A stretch of DNA of 64,000 nucleotides from Heligmosomoides polygyrus polygyrus (GCA_947396885.1 OX377206.1:15623466-15687465), one strand, 5' to 3'; shown: positions 46,195 to 56,497, numbered from the stretch's first letter. Numbers and translations: made by a program. The notes: generated from the letters alone by a model not told the origin.

Positions 46195-46450
46195 TCTGAT
46201 GTATGACACGTTTGAATCCGGACACACCTTGTACGACGTCTATGTCATGTCCTCTGAATCCAAACACACGCTGTACAACGCATTCTGATTCCGAACACAT
46301 GTTACATAACGCCTATGACACACTTGCTGAGTCAAGACGTACGTGTTACGATGTTGCCACGACGTCTATGACACGTCATATGCATTCTACCGGTACACGC
46401 GACACGACACATGTGCCGTGTCTTCTGAATCCCGACACAAGTTAGACGAC
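46195..46450. repeat. degenerate minisatellite, ~50-60-bp units
   Basis: About five diverged units contain TGAATCCxxACACA followed by TGTACGACGTCTATGACACG. Frames drift between units, so coding is unlikely. Confidence 0.65.
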
Positions 46451-46459
46451 ACAGCGAGA

Positions 46460-46600
46460 AAATACTGGTTCCAATACTGGTTTCCCATCAGCGGCCCGCC
46501 TCCCTCCCCTTTAGTGGTTCCCCTTTACTGGTCCCCCCCCCCCTACTGGTTGCCACTTTACTGGTCTCTTTAGTCGTCCTTACTGGTCTCCTTTACTCTT
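46460..46600. repeat. TACTGGT-CCCC repeat
   Basis: Repeated TTTACTGGTCCCC/TACTGGTTGCC motifs in a C-rich tract, related to a patch near 22140-22205. Confidence 0.65.
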
Positions 46601-46616
46601 CTGAATTCCGGTGCAC

Positions 46617-46924
46617 GTTGGACAGGGTTAAGGTAGAAGACGTACTTCTCATCTTGCGTGAATATTGAGCCCAGACTGCTCGTGGTTGGGAATTGGGAGA
46701 GATTTGCGCGACACAGGTCGACTCGTCAGACCGGGGTTTCGGCATGAGACAGACTGGGGTTTTGGCATGCTTCTGGAAAGGGTGGAAGTGGTAACTTCTC
46801 AGGTGGCCTTCAGTAAGTAGCATACAAACATACAAATACGACAAGCACGAAACCAGACTCCAGCCACGAGATATATGGACACGGCATGGGGTGTCTCATT
46901 ACTTTTGCTCCCCCCCCCCCCTAA
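46617..46924 (-). mobile_element. mariner fragment, same subfamily as 26533
   Basis: CAGGGTTAAGGTAGAAGACG to the terminal TGTCTCATTACTTTTGC plus C-run and CTAATA is nearly identical to 27132-27444. It contains the 5' TIR and the sequence up to YFYLNP but lacks the rest. Because it includes the deletion junction seen in the larger copy, both derive from one deleted parent. Confidence 0.88.
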
Positions 46925-47562
46925 TATATGAAAAAATCCTTATGAAGCGGGCCGTAGGACCCTTATATTTTAGTTTGCGACTGAGTGAGTAGTATTTACC
47001 TCTTGAATACCTAAAAAATAATTGTTGTAATCAGTCTAAACAGAAGATAATCTGTTTAGATATTGGCGATATTAGAACATAATCCATTTAGATATTGAAG
47101 ATATTCCTAAGCACCTTGTCTGGACAAGACTTCGTTGCAGTAATTACATGCTAGGAGACACAGACGACGTTCTGTTGCTGTTTCTTATTCCCACCTGCAC
47201 ATAGCAGTTAGCAATTTGGATGCAGTGGAAGTTGATAAATAGAATAATTTATTTGCTGACCAGCAGTCAGCTGGCCTATCGGCTGATCTAATTACTGGCT
47301 GGGCTTCGCTTTAACAATTGCTAGTAACTGATATTATCTGCTTGTTGTGAAAACCTTCTACCGGTAAGTATATTCACGCGATCCACTTTTCAAACGGTAA
47401 ATTCCGAACGAAAATCTATCGACAATGGTCAGTTTATCTATTTCGTTTGCTCTTAGCGAAACGTATCCACCGGTCAACGTATCCGTGCAATTCTTGCCTC
47501 AAGTGATAATCCTATATGGTCGAAGATGTCGAACAAGGTACGAGACCCACTCGGAGGTCGTT
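46925..47562. other. intergenic, no gene recognised
   Basis: No recognisable domain or repeat; short frames only. Confidence 0.3.
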
Positions 47563-47692
47563 ATGGAGCGTTTAGTGTGCACGCGACGCGCGAGCGCATC
47601 GATATCGATTCACCGCGTAGCGCAATCGATATGAGGGCTTACCATTACATCACGTCGATGTAATGATAAGCTACTACACTAAATGCTCCCTT
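47563..47692. mobile_element. GC-rich fold-back MITE, GGAGCGTTTAGTG ends
   Basis: Left end GGAGCGTTTAGTGTGCACGC, right end CACTAAATGCTCC, with TTAT on both outer sides (separated by one extra C on the right). The core repeats ATCGAT and CGCG palindromes as in 43903-44020. Confidence 0.7.
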
Positions 47693-48034
47693 ATTGTTAG
47701 ACTTGCTTAGACAAGAGGACAGACACTAGACGTTTTACGTACGGTAGCACTTGGAAAAGACTAGAACCAATGAAAGCGTATTTCCGGTCTTCTTCATTTC
47801 ATTATTCCTCGACCTTATCCTGTGCTGATCAGCTCTCATGTAGTCCTTATATTGTTCGATATGTATAATTTTGGAAAGAATGTGAGTCAGGTCGATTTAT
47901 TGAGTTATCAGGGTCGGGATACGCGTGGATCGGCTACCGTACCCCGTTGTCGTCCAATCATGTAACATATTGCTTCGTCTGAAGTCGATAGTGAGCGCTA
48001 AACTTCATATTTTTCATTGATGGGGTGCAAACTG

Positions 48035-48225
48035 GGGTGAAGACCTTAATCAGTCCCCATTTAGGGCGCCCCTTACATTCTACTACGGGATGTCGTAGAG
48101 GCAATTTGAGTATGCATTTGTTCTATACACTATGACTTGAGAAGAATAACCTATGGAAAAGAAGTACGTTATCCATCCTGATAAATCTCGTCCCAATTTA
48201 CCGAATCATGGGTGCACCCAAAGTT
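48035..48225 (-). repeat. diverged SINE-A copy
   Basis: Plus-strand TACATTCTACTACGGGATGTCG, TTGAGTATGCATTTG, CTATGACTTGAG and CGTCCCAATTTACCGA are ordered remnants of SINE-A in reverse. Confidence 0.55.
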
Positions 48226-49169
48226 CAGGGCGTGAAATCATTTTAATGACTTTTAACGGATTTTTTTTTGTCAAATTTCCGGTATTTCGTTGAGTTTCGT
48301 TAGAAAATACAGCTTTAGCTTATTTATTATGCATTATTATTTCAAATGAAAAAATTAGGAAAAACTTTCTATGTTCTAACTTTAGTAGGTCTCCAGTCTC
48401 CTAAGTCCAGTCCGCTAAGTACAGGAAGAACTAACAAAATTACCATTAAGGCCTACTAATGGTATTGTAACGTTCAGGAAAGTAGCGTGGAGCAAGTCTC
48501 TAGGTCAAACTCAAACAGATTGGCTTCGGAGCACGATATCCTCCCCCTTACGGCTGTGCTACAATGGATTGTGTCAGCTTAATTCTTGCTCATTTCAACA
48601 GTTTTCAGGAGCAGTCCTAATCGTGGGTTGAGATTAGGTCTGCATTATTGATGAAGTCTAAGAAGAAAAGTTGTAAACTTATCGAGAAAAGAATTAAAAA
48701 TTCCGCGAATTTTCTGAAAATTTCTCCCTACGCATATTTTAACGAAAAACGCCGTTGATTTGTTGAGTTGTTAAATCGTTAACTGTTAAATGTGCAACCC
48801 TGATTCGAAGCAAGAACTTTGACTCGGAGTGTACGCGACTCCTCCCGGTCCCCCTAATTGCTGTTCTTCATTGGCAAGGATCTAACGATTCTGAAGATCA
48901 CAGATGAATCTTGTTCTTTGTCGTTCCCTCGGCTGCGTTTTTTAAGGCTGATTATCTACACATGCTACTTATGATTGTTGTTGTTGTGTGCATGTTGAAG
49001 TGGTTGATGACGGTGTAATGTCTGAAGAAGGTTTAGTCAAAGTAATTGTAGAGTAGGAGACGTTCGCCTATTTGTCGCCACAAATACGTTAGCAGATGTG
49101 ACATAGATGGTAGGCATTGTGATGTTAATAGAGCTAAAGGATAAGGAGTATGTAAAATAATGTTAAGAA

Positions 49170-49812
49170 TAAGGATAAAGGACTGCGTTTCCCAATCGCT
49201 TTTGGGATGCGCCACGCGTTCTTACGGGATGTCATGGAGGCGATTTGAACGTGTATTTGGCCATTTAATGACTTGTTGCGGCTAGCCGATGAACAAGTGA
49301 GCGCCTTATCCTTACAAGACAATTCTGCTACCAATTCACCGACCAGGAAGGGATGGAAGGGTGGTTGGCCTGGGAGGGTAACCCAACCCAGGGCCCGGAT
49401 TTATCAAGCAATAGGTATAGGTAGAGATCTCGTAAGGGAATCATACCCACTACCAGCAGTGGGTAGTGGGTACGATTCGTATTCATGAAAGGAACCAAGG
49501 GTATGGCACAACTATGCCTCTCGCGAGAACAACTGATCTCACCGAAGCGTCGTTTTGTCAATGGGGCGCGAATAAGTCGCGGGTATACGATTATACCCAC
49601 CACGACCAGAGGGTTTTCTCTACCCACAGATATACCCACGATTTTGCGGGTAAGGTTTATCATGAATCATGGGTATGTCCACATCGTGGGTATATCCACC
49701 CTTATACCCAGCATATCCGTGGGTATGCTCGTTGATGAATCAGGGCTCAGGAACCTGATATCGGGCGCACTCGGCAGCCGGCAACTCCTCCGACTGCGTT
49801 ACACTCGCCCTA
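49170..49812 (-). repeat. SINE-A copy interrupted by a MITE
   Basis: The body and tail half is 49170-49392 (AAGGATAAAGGACTGCG to CCTGGGAGGGTAACCC). The head half resumes at 49748-49812 (AGGAACCTGATATCGGGCGC to CTCCGACTGCG). The two parts join exactly as in intact copies once the insertion 49393-49747 is removed. Confidence 0.85.
49393..49747. mobile_element. 355-bp MITE inserted in SINE-A, CAGG duplication
   Basis: The left end GCCCGGATTTATCAA and right end (reversed) GCCCTGATTCATCAA form imperfect TIRs. CAGG is duplicated at 49389-49392 and 49748-49751. The interior is full of short GTGGGTA/TACCCAC inverted motifs, including ATACCCACTACC...GGTAGTGGGTA, so the unit can fold in several ways. 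No coding capacity is seen. Confidence 0.75.
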
Positions 49813-50162
49813 GGATGTAAGATAAGCTTCAAGAATACGCCATGAATTTCGCTGTTGCTCGAAATTATAGCTGCGCTTTAAATGCTGTTTATCATCTGAG
49901 CATTCACGTTGGTCTGAAGTAGCTGTTAAGTGTCGCTAACATCTGCTTTCGAAAAGCTGTGAAAGCAACTATGCTTTGTTGGGACCAAAACTCAAGCTTC
50001 AAAGAAGGTGGGATTCAAACTCAACTGTAAGATAAGCTTTAACAATACGCCATGAATTTCGCTGATGCTTGAAATCTGTTTTCCGGGAAGGATGCTCTAA
50101 GCCATTACACCAGCTTATTGAAATGAGTGCTCATTCGTTCCATGGGGCGTGGATGTTGCGTT

Positions 50163-50300
50163 TGATCAAACAGCACCAGTGGCGTAATGGCGAAGCATCC
50201 TGTCCGCTGATAGGCAGAAGGTGTGGGTTCGAATCCAGCCTGGTGTTAGAGTTCCGATCGCAACAAAACGTCGTTAGAATAGCAGAGCTTGAATCGTCAT
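50163..50300 (+). repeat. SINE-B copy 3
   Basis: The tRNA-like body is 50173-50246 (GCACCAG pairing with CTGGTGT, B box GGGTTCGAATCC), followed by TAGAGTTCCGATCGCAAC. It is preceded by GATCAAACA as in the other two copies. Confidence 0.72.
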
Positions 50301-50954
50301 TAGATGAGTTCTGTGCAGCCTTCGAGCGAAAGAAGTTGAGGTTTGCCTTGATGTACTTGAAGTCACCAAAGTACAATGCATGCATTTGGAACGCTTCAGT
50401 TAGGAGACAAGTCTGGTTATTAACTGTTTACATGTTCATGTGCGCCTGTCTCCATATGGAGATAGCGAAACTTTCGTACTTCAACCAGTCACTGAAATGC
50501 CAACTTTTTGCCACTAGTAACACCGCTTTGTCACAATTCAAAGGAATACGGTTGTTTTATGAGGACTTAGTGGTCGTTTTTACCACTGAGCATTTCATTG
50601 CGAGCACCAAATCGTGTAAAAGGAAATTGGTTTCATTGCTTTTTTGAATGGCTCAATGTTGCGAACGGAAAATTGCAAGCAAATGATCCATTAATAGCAC
50701 AAAATTAAGTCGGAATTGCAGTGGATGCTATAGCAGTTACTTTGCATTCTGCGAACTTTGTAGCATTTTATGAAAGCCGTTCCATCAACTCAATTCAATT
50801 TGGGATGAGCAGCAGTAAGCCGGTGCGACGAACGCTTGCTTTCTGGTCGCAGAAACCTCTGACCTTCTCCCCCTTTCTACCTACCTTTCTACTATTAGGA
50901 CACGACTTGTCTGAGGGAAGTGAAATTCCGGCCAGCGACAGCAGCATCGAAGAT

Positions 50955-51245
50955 GGGCGCGTGTAGCGCAGTCGGAGGAGGCGCCGGTTGTCGCGTGCAC
51001 CCGATACCAAGCTCCTGGTTCGGATTTCCCGCCCAGGCCACCCAAGCCTTCTATTCCTCCGGGATCGGTGAATTGGTACCAGACTTGTCTGGGAAGGATA
51101 AAGCGCTGTCTTGTACATCAGCTGGCCATCGCAAGTCATTGTATGGCCAAATACGCATTCAAATCGCCTCCACGACATCCCGTAGAATTAGAATGTGTGG
51201 CGCATCCCAAAAGGGTTTGAGTAACGCCGTCCTTTATCCTTTATA
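50955..51245 (+). repeat. SINE-A reference-quality copy
   Basis: A complete copy: GGGCGCGTGTAGCGCAGTCG head, CTCCTGGTTCGGATTTCCC, body, and CGCCGTCCTTTATCCTTTAT tail. It is a good consensus seed for the family. Confidence 0.9.
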
Positions 51246-51542
51246 CACTTTGAAGATGTCTTTGTGGTCTCGCTTAGATCTGAACCGAAACACGTGGCGG
51301 ATTTTTAAGGTAAATAGTTAACGCCGGCTCCACGCTAACTTCCTTTAGAAAGTCGTATAGGTCTGAAGTACGTTTTTGTAACCTTCATTTTGAAGGTTTG
51401 CCACAGTGTTCGGTAAAATGATCTTATTTTACATGTCAGTTTAGTTTTTACTTCAGATGAAAAGGCATTGTACTCGATAGAGTAAAGATCGGCGACAGCT
51501 AATTAACTTCAGCAGATTATGGATTGGCCAAGAGCATGAATG

Positions 51543-51745
51543 GGATCTGTCCTAGTGGGGGGAGGCATTCTACTCTGACCTCAGTTTACAACGGCGGCAA
51601 AACTGGAAACAAGCAAATTTACAAAAGCGACGCCTGAACTGGGTTACATGGGAACCTTTCTTCGCAATTTCCTAGCCGGGGGAGGGGGCGTTATTTACAT
51701 TTGCTTTGCTCTTCTAGCTGTGCCCCCTCCGACTGGGACAAATCG
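51543..51745. mobile_element. 203-bp hAT-like MITE
   Basis: Ends GGATCTGTCCTAGTGGGG and, reversed, CGATTTGTCCCAGTCGG. Flanks CATGAATG and CATGACTG give an 8-bp duplication with one mismatch. Same family as 2729-3147. Confidence 0.8.
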
Positions 51746-51845
51746 CATGACTGTAACATGGCTGTTTTCCATGCCATTAAGGTACCAGCTTTCTTGCCGT
51801 GTGCCTCCGGTGCAGTAGTCAACGCAGCGTCTCACCTGAAGTCTT

Positions 51846-52329
51846 TGGAGCTGTATTCGTGCTCTGACGACTAGCTCTTCATACAGTCCACAGCTTCTGC
51901 GTCCTATACCCAGTCATCCCCTACGCATCTTACGGCCTCGTAGCACCGTGCTGCATCCAGGGTGAAGACGAGGAGTCCGACGAGAGTGGCGACAAATTCG
52001 ATGTTTGAGCTGACATGCGGACGTCAGTCAGTGTGTGCATCTCATTCGGGGGCGACCCTTCTCCACTCCTCCGCGCTCGCTCTCTCCTTCATACGTACGT
52101 ACTCGGAATTCACCTAACTCAATAAGGAATGAGTCCAGCGATCCGTCTCCGGCCACCTCTACCACCAACGCCACCCACGGACAACCCGGAACCCGCTGCT
52201 GCACCCGCCCTGCATCATCGGCGGCAGTCTTCGGCCGACAATTTCCGACTACTTCTACCTTAGGCGGGTCGAAGTCAGGAGCAGCACTGCTGCTTATCAG
52301 CAGATGCTCTCACTCCTAGAAGCTCAAAT
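51846..52329 (+). other. coding-like stretch, unknown
   Basis: One frame (about 51884-51997) reads VLYPVIPYASYGLVAPCCIQ then GEDEESDESGDKFDV before a TGA. A shifted frame further on reads GGSLRPTISDYFYLRRVEV then RSSTAAYQQMLSLLEAQ, ending at a good donor AAT|GTAAGC (52330). These look protein-like but I cannot connect them with consistent splice sites or name a family. Confidence 0.2.
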
Positions 52330-52668
52330 GTAAGCGCCGAGTGTAAGTTGGTGATGTTCTTCGGATAACGGTCGTGTTCGGGAGCATGTAGCCTCGACAC
52401 GCCTCAGGACACTTGGAGAGGCTCACGCGTCCGTCTTGATTCCTGTAATTGCTCCATGCTGTCTCAGATCGCTCCGAGCCAGAATTTTCCCTCACACACT
52501 GTTCTTTTTGTCCTTGCGACATATTTGGAGTTCCTTGCATTTTTTACAAGTATATTTGAAGGTGATGAACACCACTCCATCAGAAAACCACCCCACGAAA
52601 TTTTGAAACAATACTGTGTTCGTTGTTCATTTGTAAGGTCATTCAAGTTCTTCATTTTTTATGAACCT

Positions 52669-52847
52669 TAGAGTTCTATGGCACGAGGGAGGAGGCATAT
52701 AGTGCTTGAGCTTTTGCGAGCGTTTCCTTTGCTCTTTTATTATGCGAGAGCTTCTTTTATTCAAATTCAGCCGATATGGTTGTGGAGCAGGGGTGGCGCA
52801 CGCAATTAGCATCTTACGGTTGCCCCCTCCCGACTAGGATAGATCCG
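52669..52847. mobile_element. diverged hAT-like MITE
   Basis: The right end CCCGACTAGGATAGATCCG is intact and the left end is degraded (GTTCTATGGCACGAGGG). Flanks ATGAACCT and ATGAATCT give an 8-bp duplication with one mismatch. Confidence 0.6.
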
Positions 52848-53338
52848 ATGAATCTAATGCGAGGAATCTCCAGCTGCAAAATTCCTCGAAAACTACTTCC
52901 TCTACAACACTTCAGAAGCTCATCCTTGCTATTAAACAAACAATTCTTTTACGGTCTTCAAGACAATAGGTCCTTCTTGGCTGAGCTTGCATTCAGGACC
53001 AAAAATGGTGTTTCTTAAAGCAACCCTCCTTCAAAATTTAAATCTGCTTACGTACCTATTACACTACAAGATCCACGAAAATCCCTGCTTGAAAATTTTG
53101 CTCTGGTCACAATCAGAAATCCGTTTTTTCAGTGAACCATGAGAGTTTTACTTGGGAAGCTACTTTAAGCGATTCAATGGAAGTAAATCAGTCTAAATTT
53201 CTTAGAAACGATGAAAAAATTAAGAAAGTAATAAAATATAGGCTTTGTCACAAAATGTTATATTCCCAGTCTGTGCTTATTTTTTCAAATTGGTCCTTTC
53301 TTGTTTTGGATGAATAAATAATTATACACTTATTTGAA

Positions 53339-53612
53339 GGGCGCGGGTCTGAGGAGGTGCCGGTTGTCGGGAACATCCGATACCAGCGTCTTGATTCCGA
53401 TTTCTCATTCAAGCGTACCATACCTCCACGGTAGATGAATTTATAGCAGATTTGTCTTGGGAGAGTACGCCACTGACTTGTTCTTGGGATGGTCACCGCA
53501 GGCCATTATGTAGGCCAAACGCGCAGCCAAATCGCCTCCACAACCTCCAGTAGAAGTAGAATGCACGGCACAACCCAAGAGGGACTGAGTAACGCCGTCC
53601 TTTATTCTTCAA
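53339..53612 (+). repeat. SINE-A copy, moderately diverged
   Basis: Blocks GAGGAGGTGCCGGTTGTCG, GTCTTGATTCCGATTTCTC, GCCATTATGTAGGCCAAAC, CAGTAGAAGTAGAATGCACG and CGCCGTCCTTTATTC are all in order. Confidence 0.8.
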
Positions 53613-53781
53613 CCATTATATCTGCGCTTTATGTACCAAGAATGCCTAAGGTTGTAAGAAGGACTTATTACTGCTGGCCTAACCAAAGCTTGTGCTATTG
53701 TATTTGAACTTATTCACTAAGGCAGGGTCTCAAGCGTACGACTGAACGGCGAATATGAGTAGCGCTTCGAGGATCTCCACT

Positions 53782-54132
53782 ATAATTGCGCTCTCGAAAT
53801 TTTTTTCGAATGCTCACAAATTTCGAGTATTTGAATTGGAATATATTCTAAAGAACGGTTTTTCTGAGCACTGGAATCGAATACATTTTAAAAAAGACTT
53901 TTGAAAAATTTGAATTCAAATACATTTGAAGCAAGGATTTTTTTTGAGCATTCGCATTCGAACACATTCGAAAAGCGCTATTTTTGAATAAATTCAAATA
54001 CATTTGAAGCAAGGATTTTTTTTGAGCATTCGCATTCGAACACATTCGAAAAGCGCTATTTTTGAATAATCGAATTCTAATATTCAAATTCGAATGAAAA
54101 TCTTCGAATGCCTATTCGACTAAGTTAGCACA
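53782..54132. mobile_element. ATTCGAA minisatellite element 3
   Basis: It is bounded by TATAATTGCGCTCTCG and the complement of ATAGTTGTGCTAAC. It contains two near-identical ~90-bp tandem copies (about 53905-54065) with GCATTCGCATTCGAACACATT, plus older units. Confidence 0.65.
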
Positions 54133-54151
54133 ACTATGATCTCCACCATCT

Positions 54152-54990
54152 AAATCGTGGGAAATTTGTTTCGTTTTTGCTAATTCCTTGAACCCAGGAG
54201 CCATTGGCCCTTTACAGACGCTAATGCAAGCGAAACGGTGGCTCAGGGATGAGTGACGCAGCTTCATAGGCAAGAGGTCTGGTGTTCGTCTCCTGGCTTG
54301 GCGGTTTTTGCATATGTGTTGTTTATTCCTTAATCGGTATTTATCACCTTCCCAACTTTTCGTGGGCTTCTATATCACTGTAGATTCTCGAATCCGTGTT
54401 CGGCAACAGCTTTTCATTTTTTGAGGAATTAGCAAAAACGAAACATATTTCCCACGATTTCTCATCAGTTACATACCCTCACTGTGTACGGCGCTTTGTA
54501 TTTTGCTGGAGATTCTTGCCAGAATCCTTGACTAGATGCTGTGAAACTTTCCCACTACCACCTATTAACCTGTATAATAAGAGTGTAATATATATAAATA
54601 TAAATATAAATATAAATATAAATATAAATATAAATATAAATATAAATATAAATATAAATATAAATAATAATCAATAAACATAAATATATATGTGCAGGAA
54701 AAGTGGGAAGGCGATAAAAACCAAACAAGGAATGAGTAATAAAAATGCGAAAAGTGGCAAAAACTCGACGAGGCCGAAGTCGAACACCTCGCTTCTCACC
54801 TATGAAGCAGCGTCACTCACCCATGAGCCACTGATCCGCTTACAGCAGAGCCTTTCGCCGCTCCTCATAAATCAATATGCGCGGCACATAGCTGTGCTTA
54901 TGCGCAGATGGTGCGATCAAATAGTAAACTTTGAAGGCCACTAGCTCCTTGGGTCCAAGGAATCATCAAAAACCAAAGATAATCTTCTAC
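54152..54990. repeat. inverted pair of SINE-C copies around a microsatellite
   Basis: The left unit (about 54152-54370) carries CCTTGAACCCAGGAGCC, GGTGGCTCAGGGATGAG (A-box-like) and GGTGTTCGTCTCC (B-box-like). The right unit (about 54690-54990) is its reverse complement with matching order. AAATCGTGGGAAAT also recurs inverted near 54455. Between them lies the AT microsatellite. Confidence 0.7.
54590..54690. repeat. ATAAAT hexanucleotide microsatellite
   Basis: A run of about a dozen uninterrupted ATAAAT (TATAAA) units flanked by short impure AT sequence. An Ile-Asn repeat frame across it is an artefact. Confidence 0.95.
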
Positions 54991-55198
54991 TACAGTGGTG
55001 ATTGAACATTCTCAGAATGGTATTCATTTTCGACGTGCAGACATACGCCTGAAACCCTTCCCTGGTAAATTTAAGAAAAAAGTGAACGCTGCTCTCTTGT
55101 TACATAATATTCGAATTGCTGCGCTAGTCTTAATTGATATGGCACATCTGCGTAGACCCCGTCATCTGTTGTTTTTGTGCTAAAATTCTTCTGAGAAA

Positions 55199-55387
55199 TT
55201 ATACGTTTGGAGACAACCCCATGCACGGAACGTGAGGCATGAAAGCTCTCCGCTCTTCAGAGATGTAGACGTCGTTGTGCTCAAAACTCCACCCCTTCTC
55301 ATTGTCCTTCCAAGTGTACCGTACTGATTGCCAGCAGTGGCCAGAATTTACTTCCTTGCGCAAGGTGCCTTCATCAGTTGCGCCCAT
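55199..55387 (-). CDS. possible exon, unknown protein
   Basis: The minus-strand frame MGATDEGTLRKEVNSGHCWQ continues SVRYTWKDNEKGWSFEHNDV and YISEERRAF to a TAA. The frame stays open 17 codons upstream of this Met. Balanced composition with Trp, Cys and charged residues looks coding. No domain is recognised and no splice partner is secure. Confidence 0.3.
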   Translation of the reverse strand: MGATDEGTLRKEVNSGHCWQSVRYTWKDNEKGWSFEHNDVYISEERRAFMPHVPCMGLSPNV

Positions 55388-55787
55388 CGGATTCGTGACG
55401 TCGGCGAGCGTTTCACCAACGCCAGAAGATGTCTAGAGCGCGGCTAGGTAGTGTTTTGCCGGAGATGTTTACCTGCAGCACGTGAGCTATGACAGATAGA
55501 TGTTCGGGTCTAGTTTCTCGATGAGTAATTACAGCCGATCGACATGGTTTTCGATGCGTCCGATCCTTACTGAGAGCTGAGCTTTATAGAGCTAAGAACT
55601 CCTCATGGAGCTACGAAAACTAGAAGCTGTTCCCCGTGTTCTAATAAAAAGGAGTTGAGTGTGTACAACACCGCTGTGCTCTATGGTTTCTCTCCTAAAG
55701 AAACGGTATCTCTCACTTATATACGTGACGAGAAGGAGCAATGGGCAATGGGAAGACGACATCTAGCGGTTGCCCTTTTCTATTCCT

Positions 55788-56159
55788 CTAAGCTTCTTCT
55801 AATTGTCTTTTTATTTGGGCGAGCGCTTCAGAATCTTCTTTCGTTCGAGACGTATTCCCACGAGAGGCCGCCGACGATGCCAGTCCGACCACGTTGAGAA
55901 ACTGTTTTGTCGCTGGCGGCTCTAATTTTTCATTAGAATTCGCATAGAAATGTGCCTCATTTTCGTAGCGTATCGAGGCGTGTTCATTATAATCCGCTCC
56001 ATCTATATAATGCCGTCCGCCTGGGGCGGTGTGTGTGGTGTCGTCGTCGTGTCGAGTAACTGACGACGACGACGACGACGACGACGACGTCGGCGGTGGC
56101 GTGTGGTGTGTATGGTGCGCTTCGTCCGGCGACGCTGGTGTCCATCGTTCATACAAGGC
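55788..56159 (-). CDS. possible terminal exon, Ser/His-rich unknown
   Basis: The minus-strand frame starts after a TGA and has no ATG, so it would be an internal-to-terminal exon. It has a His/Pro stretch, a polyserine run encoded by the TCG repeat at about 56062-56090, then YENEAHFYANSNEKLEPPAT and KEDSEALAQIKRQLEEA to a TAG. The charged helical end looks coding. It conflicts with the plus-strand frame at 56177, which begins 18 bp upstream in the opposite direction. Confidence 0.3.
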   Translation of the reverse strand, partial: ALYERWTPASPDEAHHTHHTPPPTSSSSSSSSSVTRHDDDTTHTAPGGRHYIDGADYNEHASIRYENEAHFYANSNEKLEPPATKQFLNVVGLASSAASRGNTSRTKEDSEALAQIKRQLEEA

Positions 56160-56176
56160 GACTTGGTGGAATCACG

Positions 56177-56497
56177 ATGGCGTCACCTCCGCCGTCACGA
56201 CGCCACGACGAGGAGGCCCCACTGAATGGGCGGACCGCGAGCCGTCGTCGTTTGCCCTCGTCTGCTTCACCTTCTGGCATTCATAGTTCGATGTGTCGTT
56301 CGTTCTCGCTCCCCTCTGGAGATCACACCTCATCGCCTTTCACAAGAACAACTAATATATTCCTCTTGATGGAGTACCGCTGCCCTATGGGTGGTCCACG
56401 ACGCCCATCAGATACGTCCTACTCTGGTCGTGAACTTCCGGTTAAGATACATCGCTTGTTTTTCATGGTTTTTCCCTCACCTCAACTCTTCCTTTAG
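56177..56497 (+). CDS. possible small ORF, Ser/Pro/Arg-rich
   Basis: The frame from ATG reads MASPPPSRRHDEEAPLNGRT, ASRRRLPSSASPSG, then a less convincing hydrophobic end. The first ~60 codons look coding and could be a first exon. It is either a true divergent partner of the minus-strand frame or chance in a CG-rich stretch. Confidence 0.2.
   Translation: MASPPPSRRHDEEAPLNGRTASRRRLPSSASPSGIHSSMCRSFSLPSGDHTSSPFTRTTNIFLLMEYRCPMGGPRRPSDTSYSGRELPVKIHRLFFMVFPSPQLFL

Noticed and set aside
45848..46288. 146-codon plus-strand ORF
   Set aside because: It starts in a reversed SINE-A and ends in a minisatellite, so it is not a gene.
54396..54677. Protein ending in a long Ile-Asn repeat
   Set aside because: It is a translation of the ATAAAT microsatellite.
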